From an uncultured Burkholderiales bacterium (GTDB lineage Bacteria > Pseudomonadota > Gammaproteobacteria > Burkholderiales > Burkholderiaceae_C), in contig CAMFGY010000002.1 in assembly GCA_945952065.1 (NCBI GenBank), positions 186,001-250,000 on the forward strand: 64,000 bases of DNA, read 5' to 3'. The notes under the pieces are model-generated. The model did not search any database. It saw nothing but the letters and a program-made list of their open reading frames with translations, and was not told where the DNA came from. Shown here in pieces: positions 53,845 to 63,690 of the stretch. Made by a program: the position numbers and the translations under genes. The stretch's first letter is position 1, and every line of letters begins with the position of its first letter.

Positions 53845-54864
53845 ATGACTCGTCTCGCCCTTGACCATCTGACCCTTTGGATCACCGCTGCCGCGCGCGA
53901 GCACTCGCACGACCTGGCCAGCCATCTGGAGGAGCGCACCGGCTGCAGCCGCCGCGCCGCCCTGGCCGCCCTGCGCCGCCTGGTCGACGCCCATTGGCTG
54001 CAACGCAGCGGCAGCGACCGCCGCCCGGTCTACGGCCCTGGCCTGCTGCGCCAAGTGGCGCGCACCTACAGCCTGCATGGCTTGCAAGAAGACCTGCCCT
54101 GGCAGCGTGACTTTGCGCCCAACTTCGAACTGCCGCCCCATGTGGCGCGCATGGTTCAGCATGGTTTCACCGAGTTGGTGAACAACGCCGTGGACCACAG
54201 CGGCGGCAGCAGCGTCACCGTGTCCCTGCGCCAAACGCCCAGCCATGTGCAGCTGCTGGTGTCTGACGATGGCTGCGGCGTGTTCGACAAAATCTGTTCG
54301 GCCTTTGACATCGCCACGGCCCAGCACGCCATGCTGGAGCTCAGCAAGGGCCGACTGACCAGCCAACCCGAGCAGCACACCGGCCGCGGCCTGTTCTTCA
54401 GCTCACAGCTGGCCGATGTGTTCGATATCCATGCCAATGGCACGGCCTTCCAGCGGCGCGCCTGGGAGAGCGGCGGCTGGCAGCCGGGCCGGCCGATGCC
54501 GCGCCAGGGCAGCTCCATCTATATGTCGATCTCGCTGGACACCGAGCGCACGTTGGACCAGGTGTTGGAAGCCTGGAGCCTGGACGGCAGCGGCATCGAG
54601 TTCGACCACACCACCATCGCCCTGCGCCTGCTGGCCGGCCCCGGCCAGCCGCTGGACACCCGCGCCCAAGCCCGCCGCGTGGCCGCCCGGCTGCCGATGT
54701 TCCGGCGTGCCGAGATCAATTTCGACGGCGTGGAAGATGTAGGACACGGCTTCACCGATGAGTTGTTTCGCGTTTTTGCCCGCGCCCACCGCGAAGTTGA
54801 GCTACTGCCCACCCACATGACGCCGCGCATCGCGGCCTTGGTGAAAAGCGCCCAAAACGCCTAA
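53845..54864 (+). CDS. Winged-helix / HATPase / STAS-like (DUF4325) signalling protein
   Basis: 339 residues in three parts. Residues 1-75 look like a winged helix (RTGCSRRAALAALRRLVDAHWLQRSGSDRRPVYGPG). Residues 95-200 form a GHKL ATPase with N-box ELVNNAVDHS (110-119), G1 DDGCGVF (141-147) and G2-like HTGRGLFFSS (178-187). Residues 250-330 match the STAS-like DUF4325 (INFDGVEDVGHGFTDELFRVF). There is no phosphorylatable His, so it is not a sensor kinase; it resembles anti-sigma-type kinases with a built-in STAS partner. CAGGAG precedes the ATG. Its last codon overlaps the convergent gene's stop by 4 nt. Confidence 0.8.
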   Translation: MTRLALDHLTLWITAAAREHSHDLASHLEERTGCSRRAALAALRRLVDAHWLQRSGSDRRPVYGPGLLRQVARTYSLHGLQEDLPWQRDFAPNFELPPHVARMVQHGFTELVNNAVDHSGGSSVTVSLRQTPSHVQLLVSDDGCGVFDKICSAFDIATAQHAMLELSKGRLTSQPEQHTGRGLFFSSQLADVFDIHANGTAFQRRAWESGGWQPGRPMPRQGSSIYMSISLDTERTLDQVLEAWSLDGSGIEFDHTTIALRLLAGPGQPLDTRAQARRVAARLPMFRRAEINFDGVEDVGHGFTDELFRVFARAHREVELLPTHMTPRIAALVKSAQNA

Positions 54865-55847
54865 CGCGAGGCGGGCTTGAGCTCGCTGCCTGCCAAGGCG
54901 GCGGGCGGGTTGGTGGCGGAGGCGGCAGCGGAAAGCGGCGCAGCCACGGCAGCGATGCGCGCCCTGAAGTTGGGCCGCTCCTCCGCCGGCAGCAAGGCTT
55001 CGTATTGCTCGCGCAGGCGCTGCCGTTCAGCGTCCATGCCGGTCAAGCGATCAATGCTTTGCATCACCTGCTTGCCCCAGGGCGTCAGGCTGCAAGACAC
55101 ATAGTTGGGAATCAAGGCGGCGCTCTCGGCCAAGGGCAGGTACTGAAACTCATCCAAGCCGCCCTGGCTCTTGCGAAGCTGCTCCACCTCGACCGCATAG
55201 CCCAAGGTGACATCAAAGCGATGCCGACTCAAGGTGTGCAAGAGCCCGGAGAGCAAGCCATATTCACCAAAGTCCAGCACCTGGTCCGGATGGGCCGCGC
55301 GGGCTTGACGCAAGACCTCATCCACGGCCGGGCCGAAGCGACGCTTGGGCAAGGTGCCGACCCGAACCTCGCCGGAACGCAAGAGTTCAGACAAAGAAAC
55401 CTCGCCCCCGGGCCGTTTTTTCCAGCCCCCGGGGGGCGCATAGCCGCGTCGGGCAATCAGCACGGGCGGTAACTGCATGAAATAAGGCTCCGCGCTGTAA
55501 CGGGTGTAAACCTCGCGCTCTGGCACTTTCAAGATGGACAAAGAGCAGACCGGCTGACCGGCCTGCATGAATTGCGCAATGCGTTCGGTGCTGCTGACTT
55601 CCCATTGGTGCTGGTACTCGGGCAGCCGCTTGATCAAGGCATTCAGGTATTGATCTCTCAGACCTTGACCCTTGTTGGAGCCGTCGATCAGGTGATAGGG
55701 CACAAAGTCCAGCAAGAGCCAGCGAATCACCGGGGGCTGCGCCGGGGAGGCTGGGGCCGGCGCGGTTTGCGCGAGGCCAGACCCAGCGGCCAGCAGCAGC
55801 GCCACCGTCCACAGCATGAGAAGCAAAGACCTGCCGTATGCCCACAT
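54861..55847 (-). CDS. TIGR02285-like periplasmic solute-binding protein
   Basis: 328 residues with a signal peptide (WAYGRSLLLMLWTVALLLAAGSGLAQ). The mature part resembles family 3 binding proteins: IRWLLLDFVPYHLIDGSNKGQGLRDQYL, VCSLSILKVPEREVYTRYSAEPYFMQLPPVLI, RVGTLPKRRFGPAVDEVL and SLTPWGKQVMQSIDRL. Such proteins have no known ligand and often sit near signalling genes. Start: ATG at 55847 with GGAGG upstream. No transporter genes adjoin. The Ala/Pro tail is low complexity. Confidence 0.78.
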   Translation of the reverse strand: MWAYGRSLLLMLWTVALLLAAGSGLAQTAPAPASPAQPPVIRWLLLDFVPYHLIDGSNKGQGLRDQYLNALIKRLPEYQHQWEVSSTERIAQFMQAGQPVCSLSILKVPEREVYTRYSAEPYFMQLPPVLIARRGYAPPGGWKKRPGGEVSLSELLRSGEVRVGTLPKRRFGPAVDEVLRQARAAHPDQVLDFGEYGLLSGLLHTLSRHRFDVTLGYAVEVEQLRKSQGGLDEFQYLPLAESAALIPNYVSCSLTPWGKQVMQSIDRLTGMDAERQRLREQYEALLPAEERPNFRARIAAVAAPLSAAASATNPPAALAGSELKPASR

Positions 55848-55967
55848 ACCCAGCCTCCAAGTCCCACGGACGCGTTGATGTGCCGGGACCAAGCCCACTT
55901 TAACCGGGCCGCCCCATGCACGATATCGGCCTTTATCTCATTGACAAACAGCGGGCCGCCCGCGTTT

Positions 55968-56777
55968 TCAAAAATCCCGCTCCACCAAGGCCTGAATCTC
56001 GCGCGTTTTTTGCCTGATGGCCGCGTTCAAGCGAGCCAAGACCGGGGTCTCGGGGTGGGACTTGGCCAAGGCGAAGTGAATCGGGTCCACCTGCAAAGGT
56101 GTGGGCAGCACCGACAGCGCCGCCGAATGCCCGGTTTGCTCGCGCAAAAGGCGCTCAAACATCCAAGGCTGCGAGCTGCGGTGCGAGCTCAGCAGCACAT
56201 CGCAGCGGCCCGCCATCAGCATGCGCACCCGGGCTTTCAAGTCGCCGTCCGCCGACTCAACTTTGAACAAGCTGCCCTTGGCCGCTTCGAATTCCGGCCC
56301 ATAGCTGATGCCGCGCGCCATGCACAGGGTGTGGCCACTCAAATCGCTGAGCTTGCGATAGTCCACGGCGTGATCCCGGCGCATCACCATCCAAACATGG
56401 TTGTCAAACACCGGCTCACTGAAATTGAAACGCTGGTTTCGCTCGGGCGTGCGCGACAGGCCAAACACCATCATCTGCCCGCGCTCCGCCATCAGCAGGG
56501 CACGCGCCCAGGGCACAGGCTGAAGTTGCCAGTCGATTTGCGCCGCCTCACCAATCAAGCCCAGCAAGGCTTTGACGAAAGGGCGCTGCGAGGCTTCGTT
56601 GATGGCCAGCGAAACTTGCAAGCGCTCAGGCCTGAGTTTTTCAGCCGGGAGCGGCTGGGCCAGCGCCCCTGCGCTCGGGCTCAGTGCTGGCAGTGCGGCG
56701 GCCCCATGCAGCAGCCGCAACAGGGCGCCACGCCTGCTTTGACAACAATCGTTCTTCGGGCAACTGAACTCTGACAT
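55968..56777 (-). CDS. Family 3 extracellular solute-binding protein
   Basis: 269 residues. The N-terminus has SRRGALLRLLHGAAALPAL, a twin-arginine-like export signal. The mature part has LQVSLAINEASQRPFVKALLGLIGEAAQIDWQLQPVPWARALLMAERGQMMVFGLSRTPERNQRFNFSEPVFDNHVWMVMRR, the classical SBP_bac_3 core, followed by LSGHTLCMARGISYGPEF. It binds an amino-acid-like ligand. It lies 120 nt upstream of the similar protein gene on the same strand, and no permease is encoded nearby. Start: ATG at 56777. Confidence 0.82.
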   Translation of the reverse strand: MSEFSCPKNDCCQSRRGALLRLLHGAAALPALSPSAGALAQPLPAEKLRPERLQVSLAINEASQRPFVKALLGLIGEAAQIDWQLQPVPWARALLMAERGQMMVFGLSRTPERNQRFNFSEPVFDNHVWMVMRRDHAVDYRKLSDLSGHTLCMARGISYGPEFEAAKGSLFKVESADGDLKARVRMLMAGRCDVLLSSHRSSQPWMFERLLREQTGHSAALSVLPTPLQVDPIHFALAKSHPETPVLARLNAAIRQKTREIQALVERDF

Positions 56778-56875
56778 CACAAACCAACCGAAAAACGGTC
56801 GGCCCAGGATATCAGCCAAGCAGCCCGCCAAAGCGAGGCAGTGCCCGGCTGCATGCCTGCTTTTTCACGCCTCGT

Positions 56876-56889
56876 GGGGCATCAGCCCC
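56876..56889 (-). terminator. Short hairpin after pyk
   Basis: GGGGC-ATCA-GCCCC forms a compact 5-bp stem 8 nt after the pyk stop. A U tract is lacking on the minus strand, so this is tentative. Confidence 0.35.
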
Positions 56890-56896
56890 TGGTCCT

Positions 56897-58330
56897 TCAA
56901 TCGCCGACGCGGCAGACCTTGAGCATATTGGTGCCGCCGGGGTAGCCCATCGGTTCGCCGCAGGTGATGGCATAGGTGTCGCCGGGCATCAGCACGCCCT
57001 TGTCCACCAAGATCTTCTCGGCGGCTTTCAGCGCGGTGTCACGGTCTTCATACTTGGGCATCAAGAGCGGGCGCACATTGCGGTACAGCGTCATCTTGCG
57101 CTGGCTGACCTCTTGGGTGGTCAGCGCATAGATCGGCACTTGGATGCGGTGGCGGCTCATCCACAAGGCGGTCGAGCCCGATTCGGTCAGCGCCAAAATC
57201 GCTTTGCAACCCAGATGGTGGGCGGTGAACAAAGCGCCCATGGCGATCGATTGGTCAATGCGGCCAAACTGGCGACCGGCGAAATCGGTGTCCAGGCTCA
57301 CATACTCGGCGCGCTCAGCTTCCAAGGCGATGGCGGCCATCTGTTCGATGGTTTCCACCGGGAACTTGCCGGCGGCGGTCTCGGCGCTCAGCATCACCGC
57401 ATCAGTGCCGTCCAGCACCGCATTGGCCACGTCCGACACCTCGGCGCGGGTGGGCACCGGGTTGACGATCATGGACTCCATCATCTGCGTGGCCGTGATG
57501 GCCACTTTGTCCAGCTCCAAGGCCATTTTGATCATGCGCTTTTGCAGGGCCGGCACGGCCGCATTGCCCACCTCCACCGCCAAATCGCCGCGCGCGACCA
57601 TGATGCCGTCGCTGGCCTTCAGGATCGATTCCAGATGCGGAATGGCTTCGGAACGCTCGATCTTGGCAATCATGCTGGGCTTGTGGCCATAGGGCTCGCC
57701 GGCCATATTGGCCAGTTGGCGCGCCATTTCCATATCGGTGGCGTTCTTGGGGAAGCTGATGGCCAGGTACTCGCAGCGGAAGCTCATCGCGGTTTTGATG
57801 TCTTCCATGTCCTTGGCGGTCAAGGCCGGGGCGGTGAGGCCGCCACCTTGTTTGTTGATGCCCTTGTTATTGGAGAGCTCGCCGCCCAGCTTGACGATGG
57901 TGTGCACTGCCGCGCCGCGCACCGCTTCCACGGTCAGCACCAGAAGGCCATCGTTCAGCAGCAAGGTGTCGCCGGGTTTCACATCGCGCGGCAACTCTTT
58001 GTAATCCAGGCCCACGGCCTCTTCATTGCCGAGCTCGGTGCGCTCGGCATCCAAGATGAAACGCGCGCCGTTGACCAGCTCGATCTTGCCGTTCTCAAAC
58101 TTGCCGACCCGGATCTTGGGGCCTTGCATATCGGCCATGATGGCCACTTCTTTGCCGGCGGCGCGGGCCGCCTCGCGCACCAGGCGGGCGCGGTCGATAT
58201 GGTCTTGCGCCTTGCCGTGCGAGAAGTTCAAGCGCACCACATCGACGCCAGACCGGATCATCTGCTCCAGGATCTCCGGTGAAGAAGAAGCGGGGCCGAG
58301 GGTGGCAACGATCTTGGTGGCTCGGGTCAT
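56897..58330 (-). CDS. pyk: Pyruvate kinase
   Basis: 477 residues. The N-terminus is TRATKIVATLGPASSSPEILEQMIRSGVDVVRLNFSHG. KIERSEAIPHLESILKASDGIMVARGDLAVEVG contains the active-site Lys and metal-binding residues, and ITATQMMESMI the substrate site. The C-terminal allosteric domain is complete. It converts PEP and ADP to pyruvate and ATP. The ATG at 58330 is used (a GTG three codons earlier is possible). The upstream gap holds nested inverted repeats that reach into the ribosome-binding region, and maeB lies upstream on the same strand, joining two PEP/pyruvate-node genes. Confidence 0.97.
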   Translation of the reverse strand: MTRATKIVATLGPASSSPEILEQMIRSGVDVVRLNFSHGKAQDHIDRARLVREAARAAGKEVAIMADMQGPKIRVGKFENGKIELVNGARFILDAERTELGNEEAVGLDYKELPRDVKPGDTLLLNDGLLVLTVEAVRGAAVHTIVKLGGELSNNKGINKQGGGLTAPALTAKDMEDIKTAMSFRCEYLAISFPKNATDMEMARQLANMAGEPYGHKPSMIAKIERSEAIPHLESILKASDGIMVARGDLAVEVGNAAVPALQKRMIKMALELDKVAITATQMMESMIVNPVPTRAEVSDVANAVLDGTDAVMLSAETAAGKFPVETIEQMAAIALEAERAEYVSLDTDFAGRQFGRIDQSIAMGALFTAHHLGCKAILALTESGSTALWMSRHRIQVPIYALTTQEVSQRKMTLYRNVRPLLMPKYEDRDTALKAAEKILVDKGVLMPGDTYAITCGEPMGYPGGTNMLKVCRVGD

Positions 58331-58337
58331 GGCGGGC

Positions 58338-58403
58338 ACTCACTGAAATAAAGTTACAAGCTTTGATTATGGCCCCCGCCGAGGGCCATAAGTTTCAGTG
58401 AGT
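58338..58403 (-). promoter_or_regulatory. Nested inverted repeats in the pyk leader
   Basis: Outer arms ACTCACTGAAA (58338-58348) and TTTCAGTGAGT (58393-58403) are perfectly complementary over 11 nt. Inside, TTATGGCCC (58367-58375) and GGGCCATAA (58383-58391) form a 9-bp stem with a 7-nt loop. On the minus strand the outer arm ends 7 nt before the pyk ATG, so a folded leader would cover the ribosome site. Confidence 0.6.
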
Positions 58404-58416
58404 TACTGAGGACGCT

Positions 58417-58450
58417 CAGCCTTTGGATCAGCCCTTGGATTAGCCTTTGG
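58417..58450 (-). repeat. Three tandem 12-nt units across the maeB stop
   Basis: CAGCCTTTGGAT, CAGCCCTTGGAT and TAGCCTTTGG(CG) follow each other. On the coding strand each carries a stop codon in the maeB frame (TAA, then TGA, then TGA), so the real stop is backed up by two more in phase. Confidence 0.85.
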
Positions 58451-60761
58451 CGGCCAACACATCCGCCACCGCCAGCGCCGTCATATTGACGATGCGGCGC
58501 ACCGTGGCCGAGGGCGTCAGGATGTGCACCGGCGCAGCCGTGCCCAGCAAGATGGGCCCCACGGTCACGCCCTTGCCGGCCGTCACCTTCAGCACATTGA
58601 AGAGGATGTTGGCCGCATCCAGCGAGGGCAGCACCAAGAGATTGGCCGCGCCCTTGAGCGTGCTGTCCGGCAAGAAGGTGTTGCGCACCGATTCACTCAG
58701 CGCCGCATCGCCATGCATTTCGCCATCGCATTCCACATCGGGCGCATGCTGGGTGAAAAGTTCGCGCGCGCGGCGCATCTTCAGCGCCGAGGGTCGCTTA
58801 CTGGAGCCAAACATCGAGTGCGACACAAAAGCCAGCTTGGGCGGCAGGCCAAAGCGGCGCACTTCCTCGGCCGCCATGGCGGCGATCTCGGCCAGCTGCT
58901 CGGCATCGGGCTGGTCGTTGACGAAGGTGTCGGTGAGGAACAGCGTGTGCTCGTCCAGCATCAGCGCATTCATGGTGGCGAAATTGCGCGCGCCGGGTTT
59001 CAGGCCGATCAGGTCGGCCACATGCTCCAGGTGGTTGTCAAAGCGCCCCACCATGCCGCAAATCATGGCGTCGGCGTCGCCCAGCTTGATGGCCAGCGCG
59101 CCGATGGTGGTGGCCGAGCGCCGCACCGCTGCCTTGGCCATCTCGGGCGTCACGCCCTGACGGCCCATGGCTTGGTGGTAAGCCTCCCAATACTGGCGGA
59201 AGCGCGCGTCATTGTTGGGGTCGATCACCGCCACGTCCTCGCCCAGTTTGAGGCGCAAGCCCGCCCGCTCGATGCGGGTGGCGATGACCTCGGGGCGGCC
59301 AATCAAGGTCGGCTTGACGATGCCTTCGTCCAGCGCCACCTGCACCGCGCGCAGCACGCGCTCGTCTTCACCTTCGGCATAGATCACCCGTGCCGGGTTG
59401 GCCTTGGCCGCGGTGAACACCGGGCGCATGAACATGCCGGTTTGATAGACGTAACGCTCCAGCGACTGGCGGTAAGCGGCCATGTCGGCAATCGGGCGCT
59501 CGGCCACGCCCGAGTCGGCCGCCGCCTGAGCCACGGCTGGTGCGATGCGCAAAATCAAGCGCGCATCAAAAGGCTTGGGGATCAGGTAGTCGGGGCCGAA
59601 ATGCAGCTCTTCGCCGGCATAGGCGGCGGCCACTTCATCGCTGGTCTCGGCCTTGGCCAGGGCGGCGATTTCACGCACGCAGGCCAGCTTCATGGCCTCG
59701 GTGATCTTGCTGGCGCCGCAGTCCAGCGCACCACGGAAGATGTAGGGGAAGCACAGGACGTTGTTGACCTGATTTGGATAGTCGGAGCGGCCGGTGGCAA
59801 TGATGCAGTCGGGCCGCACCGCCTTGGCCAACTCGGGGCGAATCTCCGGCTCGGGATTGGCCAGGGCCAGGATGATGGGGCTGGCGGCCATGGTCTTGAC
59901 CATCTCTGCCGTCAGCACGCCCGCGGCCGAGCAACCGAGGAAGACATCGGCACCGTTGACCACATCGGCCAGCGTGCGCGCGGCGGTCGTCTGGCAATAG
60001 CGCTGCTTGGATTCGTCCAGCTTGCCGGCCTTGGCGTCATCACGTTCAGACTGGATCACGCCCTTGGAGTCGCAGACAAAAATATGCTTGCGCTGCACGC
60101 CCAGGCCCACCATCACATCCAGGCAGGCAATCGCGGCGGCCCCAGCGCCAGAGACGGCCAGCTTGACGGTGGCGATGTCCTTGCCCACCAACTCCAAGCC
60201 ATTGAGCAGCGCGGCGCTGGAGATGATGGCCGTGCCATGTTGGTCGTCGTGGAAGACCGGAATATTCATGCGCTCTTTGAGCTTCTTCTCGATGTAGAAG
60301 CATTCGGGCGCCTTGATGTCTTCCAGGTTCACGCCGCCCAGGGTGGGCTCCATGGCGGCAATGATCTCGACCAGCTTGTCGGGGTCGCGCTCGGCCAATT
60401 CGATGTCAAACACATCGATGCCGGCGAACTTCTTGAACAGGCAGCCCTTGCCCTCCATCACCGGCTTGGCGGCCAGCGGGCCGATATCGCCCAGGCCCAG
60501 CACGGCCGTGCCATTGGTGATCACGCCGACCAGATTGGCGCGCGAGGTGTAGTCGGCGGCTTTGAGCGGGTCGGCCTCGATGTCCAGGCAGGGATAGGCC
60601 ACGCCCGGCGAATAGGCCAGCGAGAGGTCGCGCTGGTTGGACAATGCCTTGGTCGGGGTCACGGCAATTTTGCCGCGAGTCGGGCTGCGGTGGTACTCGC
60701 GGGCGGCGTCGCGCAGTGCGGCCTCAGCCGGGGACAAAGACTTGTTGTTCTGTTCGCTCAT
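58440..60761 (-). CDS. maeB: NADP-dependent malic enzyme with C-terminal phosphotransacetylase-like domain
   Basis: 773 residues. The malic enzyme part includes [64 protein letters not shown] and the NAD(P) site [21 protein letters not shown]. From about residue 430 the PTA-like domain follows ([58 protein letters not shown]). The enzyme turns malate into pyruvate, giving NADPH; the PTA domain is regulatory and binds acetyl-CoA in known MaeB proteins. The ATG at 60761 has AGGAGAGCAGGGA upstream. The longer frame to 60971 is not supported. Confidence 0.96.
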   Translation of the reverse strand: MSEQNNKSLSPAEAALRDAAREYHRSPTRGKIAVTPTKALSNQRDLSLAYSPGVAYPCLDIEADPLKAADYTSRANLVGVITNGTAVLGLGDIGPLAAKPVMEGKGCLFKKFAGIDVFDIELAERDPDKLVEIIAAMEPTLGGVNLEDIKAPECFYIEKKLKERMNIPVFHDDQHGTAIISSAALLNGLELVGKDIATVKLAVSGAGAAAIACLDVMVGLGVQRKHIFVCDSKGVIQSERDDAKAGKLDESKQRYCQTTAARTLADVVNGADVFLGCSAAGVLTAEMVKTMAASPIILALANPEPEIRPELAKAVRPDCIIATGRSDYPNQVNNVLCFPYIFRGALDCGASKITEAMKLACVREIAALAKAETSDEVAAAYAGEELHFGPDYLIPKPFDARLILRIAPAVAQAAADSGVAERPIADMAAYRQSLERYVYQTGMFMRPVFTAAKANPARVIYAEGEDERVLRAVQVALDEGIVKPTLIGRPEVIATRIERAGLRLKLGEDVAVIDPNNDARFRQYWEAYHQAMGRQGVTPEMAKAAVRRSATTIGALAIKLGDADAMICGMVGRFDNHLEHVADLIGLKPGARNFATMNALMLDEHTLFLTDTFVNDQPDAEQLAEIAAMAAEEVRRFGLPPKLAFVSHSMFGSSKRPSALKMRRARELFTQHAPDVECDGEMHGDAALSESVRNTFLPDSTLKGAANLLVLPSLDAANILFNVLKVTAGKGVTVGPILLGTAAPVHILTPSATVRRIVNMTALAVADVLAAKG

Positions 60762-60891
60762 TCCCTGCTCTCCTGGAAATTGGGAAAAATCAAAGTTCCG
60801 GGAGGTTACATCGGCAAGCATGACCCGCTGATGCCGAGAGTTTTGTCTTTCATGCAAAGACGGCAATACGCCCAGCGCATAGACCGAGGGC

Positions 60892-63690
60892 TCAGGCCGC
60901 CAGATTCTCAGGGCCTTGAATCGGCAAACGCAGGGTGAAACAGCTGCCCTGCCCCGGGCGAGACTCCACATCGATGCGACCTTTGTGCTTCTTGATGATG
61001 GAGAAAGACAAGGAAAGCCCCAGCCCCGTTCCCTGGCCCACCGGCTTGGTGGTGAAAAAGGGCTCGAAGATGCGGTTCACCACGTCCTCAGGCATGCCGC
61101 AGCCGTTGTCGCGCACCGAGATGCAGGCCCACACGTCCTCGACCCAGGAGCGGACATGGATCTGCCCATCGCGCTCGATGGCATGGCCTGCGTTCACCAA
61201 AAGATTCATCAAGACCTGATTGATCTGCGCAGACAAGCAGTACACGGCGGGCAAGTCCGCCAGGTCTTTGTGCACCTGGGCCTTGTAGCGAATCTCGTGC
61301 ATCAGCATATTCAGCGTGGACTCGATGCCTTCGTTCAGATCAGCGAACAGCCAGTCCGAGGCATCCACCCGGGAGAAGCTGCGCAAGTCCTGCACGATGC
61401 GCTTGACCCTTTGCAGGCCGTCCGTGCTTTCTTGAATCATCTGGGGCAAGTCTTCGGCCAAAAAATCCAGGTCCAGGCTCTGCTCCAGCGTGCGAGCCTT
61501 TTGGCGCAGCGCTGTTCCGGCATCGTCGGCGCCTGCGGCATTGGCGGCGCGGTAAGCCTCGACCAAGCTCAACAAATGGCCGACATCGCGGGCCAAGGTG
61601 CCGAGATTGCTATTCACAAAACCAATTGGATTGTTGATCTCGTGGGCAACCCCGGCCGCCAGTTGCCCGATGGAGGCCATTTTTTCTTGCGCAGCCACCT
61701 GGCGCTGCAATTCGCCCAGCTTTTCATAGGCTCTGGCGTTGTCCATGGCCACGGCGGTGTAGGCGCACAAATTCCGAAAGATCAACTGCTCATTCGCCCC
61801 AAAACACTGGGCCTGGGGCCCCAGCACCCGCATCACCCCAATGACGCGCTCGGCCACTTGCAAGGGCGCCACCATGCATTGGCCATCGATCAGCAGTTCG
61901 GTGCGGCTGCGCAAGGCCCGGACGCAATCGTTCGACACATCCGTCATCGCAATGCTGGCGCCGAGCGCAGACCTATCGGCGCAACCCAAGGCGCATTGCA
62001 GCAGGTCGCCGCGGTCGTCGAGCAAGAACACCGCCAGCTGGCTGCTTTGCAAGAGCTCCTGAACATGGCGCTGCAGGACCGCCAAGACCCGGTCGACATT
62101 GAGCTGCGCGGTGATCTCTTTGCCACTTTCCCCCAGGTGCAGCAGCACCGAATGCAGGTTCTGAAATGCCTGTGAGCGCGCAGACTCGGACTGCGCCAGT
62201 TGACGCAAATGCTCTTGCTCGGCGCGCGCGCTCTCCACCTGGTGCTGAACATGCAGCATGGCCGCCTGCTTGCCGGATTCTTCGGTGAAGACCTGCTGTC
62301 GCACCTCGCTGGCGCGCTGGCTCAAACCGTAGGCGGCTTGATAGTCGTTTTGCGCCGCATGGGCTGCGGCGGCGCTCTCCAACAAGGCCGGCGGGAGACG
62401 GTAGCCCGGCAAGCGCTCGGCCTGCTCCAAGGCTTGTTGCAACCAGGCCAGCACCGCCGCCGACCCGCAGCCACTGGCCTGATCAATCTCCGAGAGCGCC
62501 CAAAAGATATCGACCAAAGTGCTGCGCTCGCGCTGCTGCTGCGCGAGCGCACGGGCTTGCAGCGCTGCATCACGGGCCGCATCCAAACGCCCCAGCTGCA
62601 ACAAGGCGCGAGCTTGCCCCAGCGCGGCGTCGGTTTGCATGTCTTTGGAGTCCACCGATTGCGCGCGCTCGGCCAGCAAGAGGAAATGCTGCAAAGCACT
62701 CTCGTTCTCATGCAGGTCCAACTCAATCTCAGACAAGTACTTGAGCGCCAACATGGCACTGCGGTTTTGCGGATGGTCCAGCAACAGGGTCTGGCACTCC
62801 AGCAGCAATTCACGGGCCGACGCCAACTGGCCAATGCGACGCATCGCGTCGCCCGTCTGGGCCAAGGCCAGCGACAGCGAGCCCGGCCAAGCCGCTTGGC
62901 GCGCCAGACTCAGACCGCGCTGCAGCCACTCCACCGCCTGGGCATAGTCGGACATGCTGGTGAAGGTGTAGCCCAGATTGGAAGCAATCGACATCGCGCG
63001 CCGCAGCTGCCCGGATTCGACCGACCAGCGGTAGGCCTCCGCCAACCATCGCGCCGCCGGCGCGAAATCGGCCGACAGGCCACTTTGCAGGCCCCGGTAG
63101 TCCGCCAGGGCCGCTGCGCAGGCCGGGCTGAGCCCCTCCGTACTGCGCGGCAGGCGCTCGTCCCAGGCTTGATTGGCCAGGGTCTGATCCCGAAACAGCT
63201 CAGAACGCGCCAAGGTCAGCTGCAGCATCAAGACGCGTTCAGGGTCCGCCAGTCGCTCGGCCCATTCGATGGCCGTCAGCAAGCCTTGGCGCAGCAACTC
63301 GGCCTGGCCCCGATCTGCCGCCTCGTAGTGGCGCAGCCAGTGCACATCGCACAGCCCGCGCCAATCCTGCAGCGTGCCAAACTGCTGCTCTGCCTGGTCC
63401 AGCAACTGGTGGGCTGGGTCCAGACGCATGCCCAGCAAAGCCACTTCGGCCTGCACCAAGCGCATACGCGCCGCCATGCGATTGCAGCTCGCGGCATCCA
63501 TAGGCTCCAGCGCCAAGCGCTCCAGCACCGTGTCTGCAAGCCGAAGGGCTTGCTCGCTGTCTTGCTGTCGCAGACACCAGGCCTGCGCCGCCAACTGCTC
63601 GACGCCGGTCTCGGCCACCCCGCTCCCCGCCATGGCAGGCTCTTGCGTCGCCTTAGACGGGAACAATTCGAGATCGCCAGACCAGCTCAT
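60892..63690 (-). CDS. TPR-GAF sensor histidine kinase
   Basis: 932 residues, no membrane segment, so cytoplasmic. Residues about 35-460 are helical TPR-like repeats (LGYTFTSMSDYAQAVEWLQRGLSLAR is a clear one). A GAF domain follows at about 500-650 (LNVDRVLAVLQRHVQELLQSSQLAVFLLDD; MVAPLQVAERVIGVMRVLGP). The kinase core has the H-box MASIGQLAAGVAHEINNPIGF (His683), N-box INQVLMNLLVNAGHAI, G1 VRDNGCGMP and G2 GTGLGLSLS. No response regulator gene is adjacent, so it is an orphan kinase, perhaps linked to the GGDEF gene upstream. Start: ATG at 63690 after GGGTGAG. Confidence 0.92.
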   Translation of the reverse strand: MSWSGDLELFPSKATQEPAMAGSGVAETGVEQLAAQAWCLRQQDSEQALRLADTVLERLALEPMDAASCNRMAARMRLVQAEVALLGMRLDPAHQLLDQAEQQFGTLQDWRGLCDVHWLRHYEAADRGQAELLRQGLLTAIEWAERLADPERVLMLQLTLARSELFRDQTLANQAWDERLPRSTEGLSPACAAALADYRGLQSGLSADFAPAARWLAEAYRWSVESGQLRRAMSIASNLGYTFTSMSDYAQAVEWLQRGLSLARQAAWPGSLSLALAQTGDAMRRIGQLASARELLLECQTLLLDHPQNRSAMLALKYLSEIELDLHENESALQHFLLLAERAQSVDSKDMQTDAALGQARALLQLGRLDAARDAALQARALAQQQRERSTLVDIFWALSEIDQASGCGSAAVLAWLQQALEQAERLPGYRLPPALLESAAAAHAAQNDYQAAYGLSQRASEVRQQVFTEESGKQAAMLHVQHQVESARAEQEHLRQLAQSESARSQAFQNLHSVLLHLGESGKEITAQLNVDRVLAVLQRHVQELLQSSQLAVFLLDDRGDLLQCALGCADRSALGASIAMTDVSNDCVRALRSRTELLIDGQCMVAPLQVAERVIGVMRVLGPQAQCFGANEQLIFRNLCAYTAVAMDNARAYEKLGELQRQVAAQEKMASIGQLAAGVAHEINNPIGFVNSNLGTLARDVGHLLSLVEAYRAANAAGADDAGTALRQKARTLEQSLDLDFLAEDLPQMIQESTDGLQRVKRIVQDLRSFSRVDASDWLFADLNEGIESTLNMLMHEIRYKAQVHKDLADLPAVYCLSAQINQVLMNLLVNAGHAIERDGQIHVRSWVEDVWACISVRDNGCGMPEDVVNRIFEPFFTTKPVGQGTGLGLSLSFSIIKKHKGRIDVESRPGQGSCFTLRLPIQGPENLAA

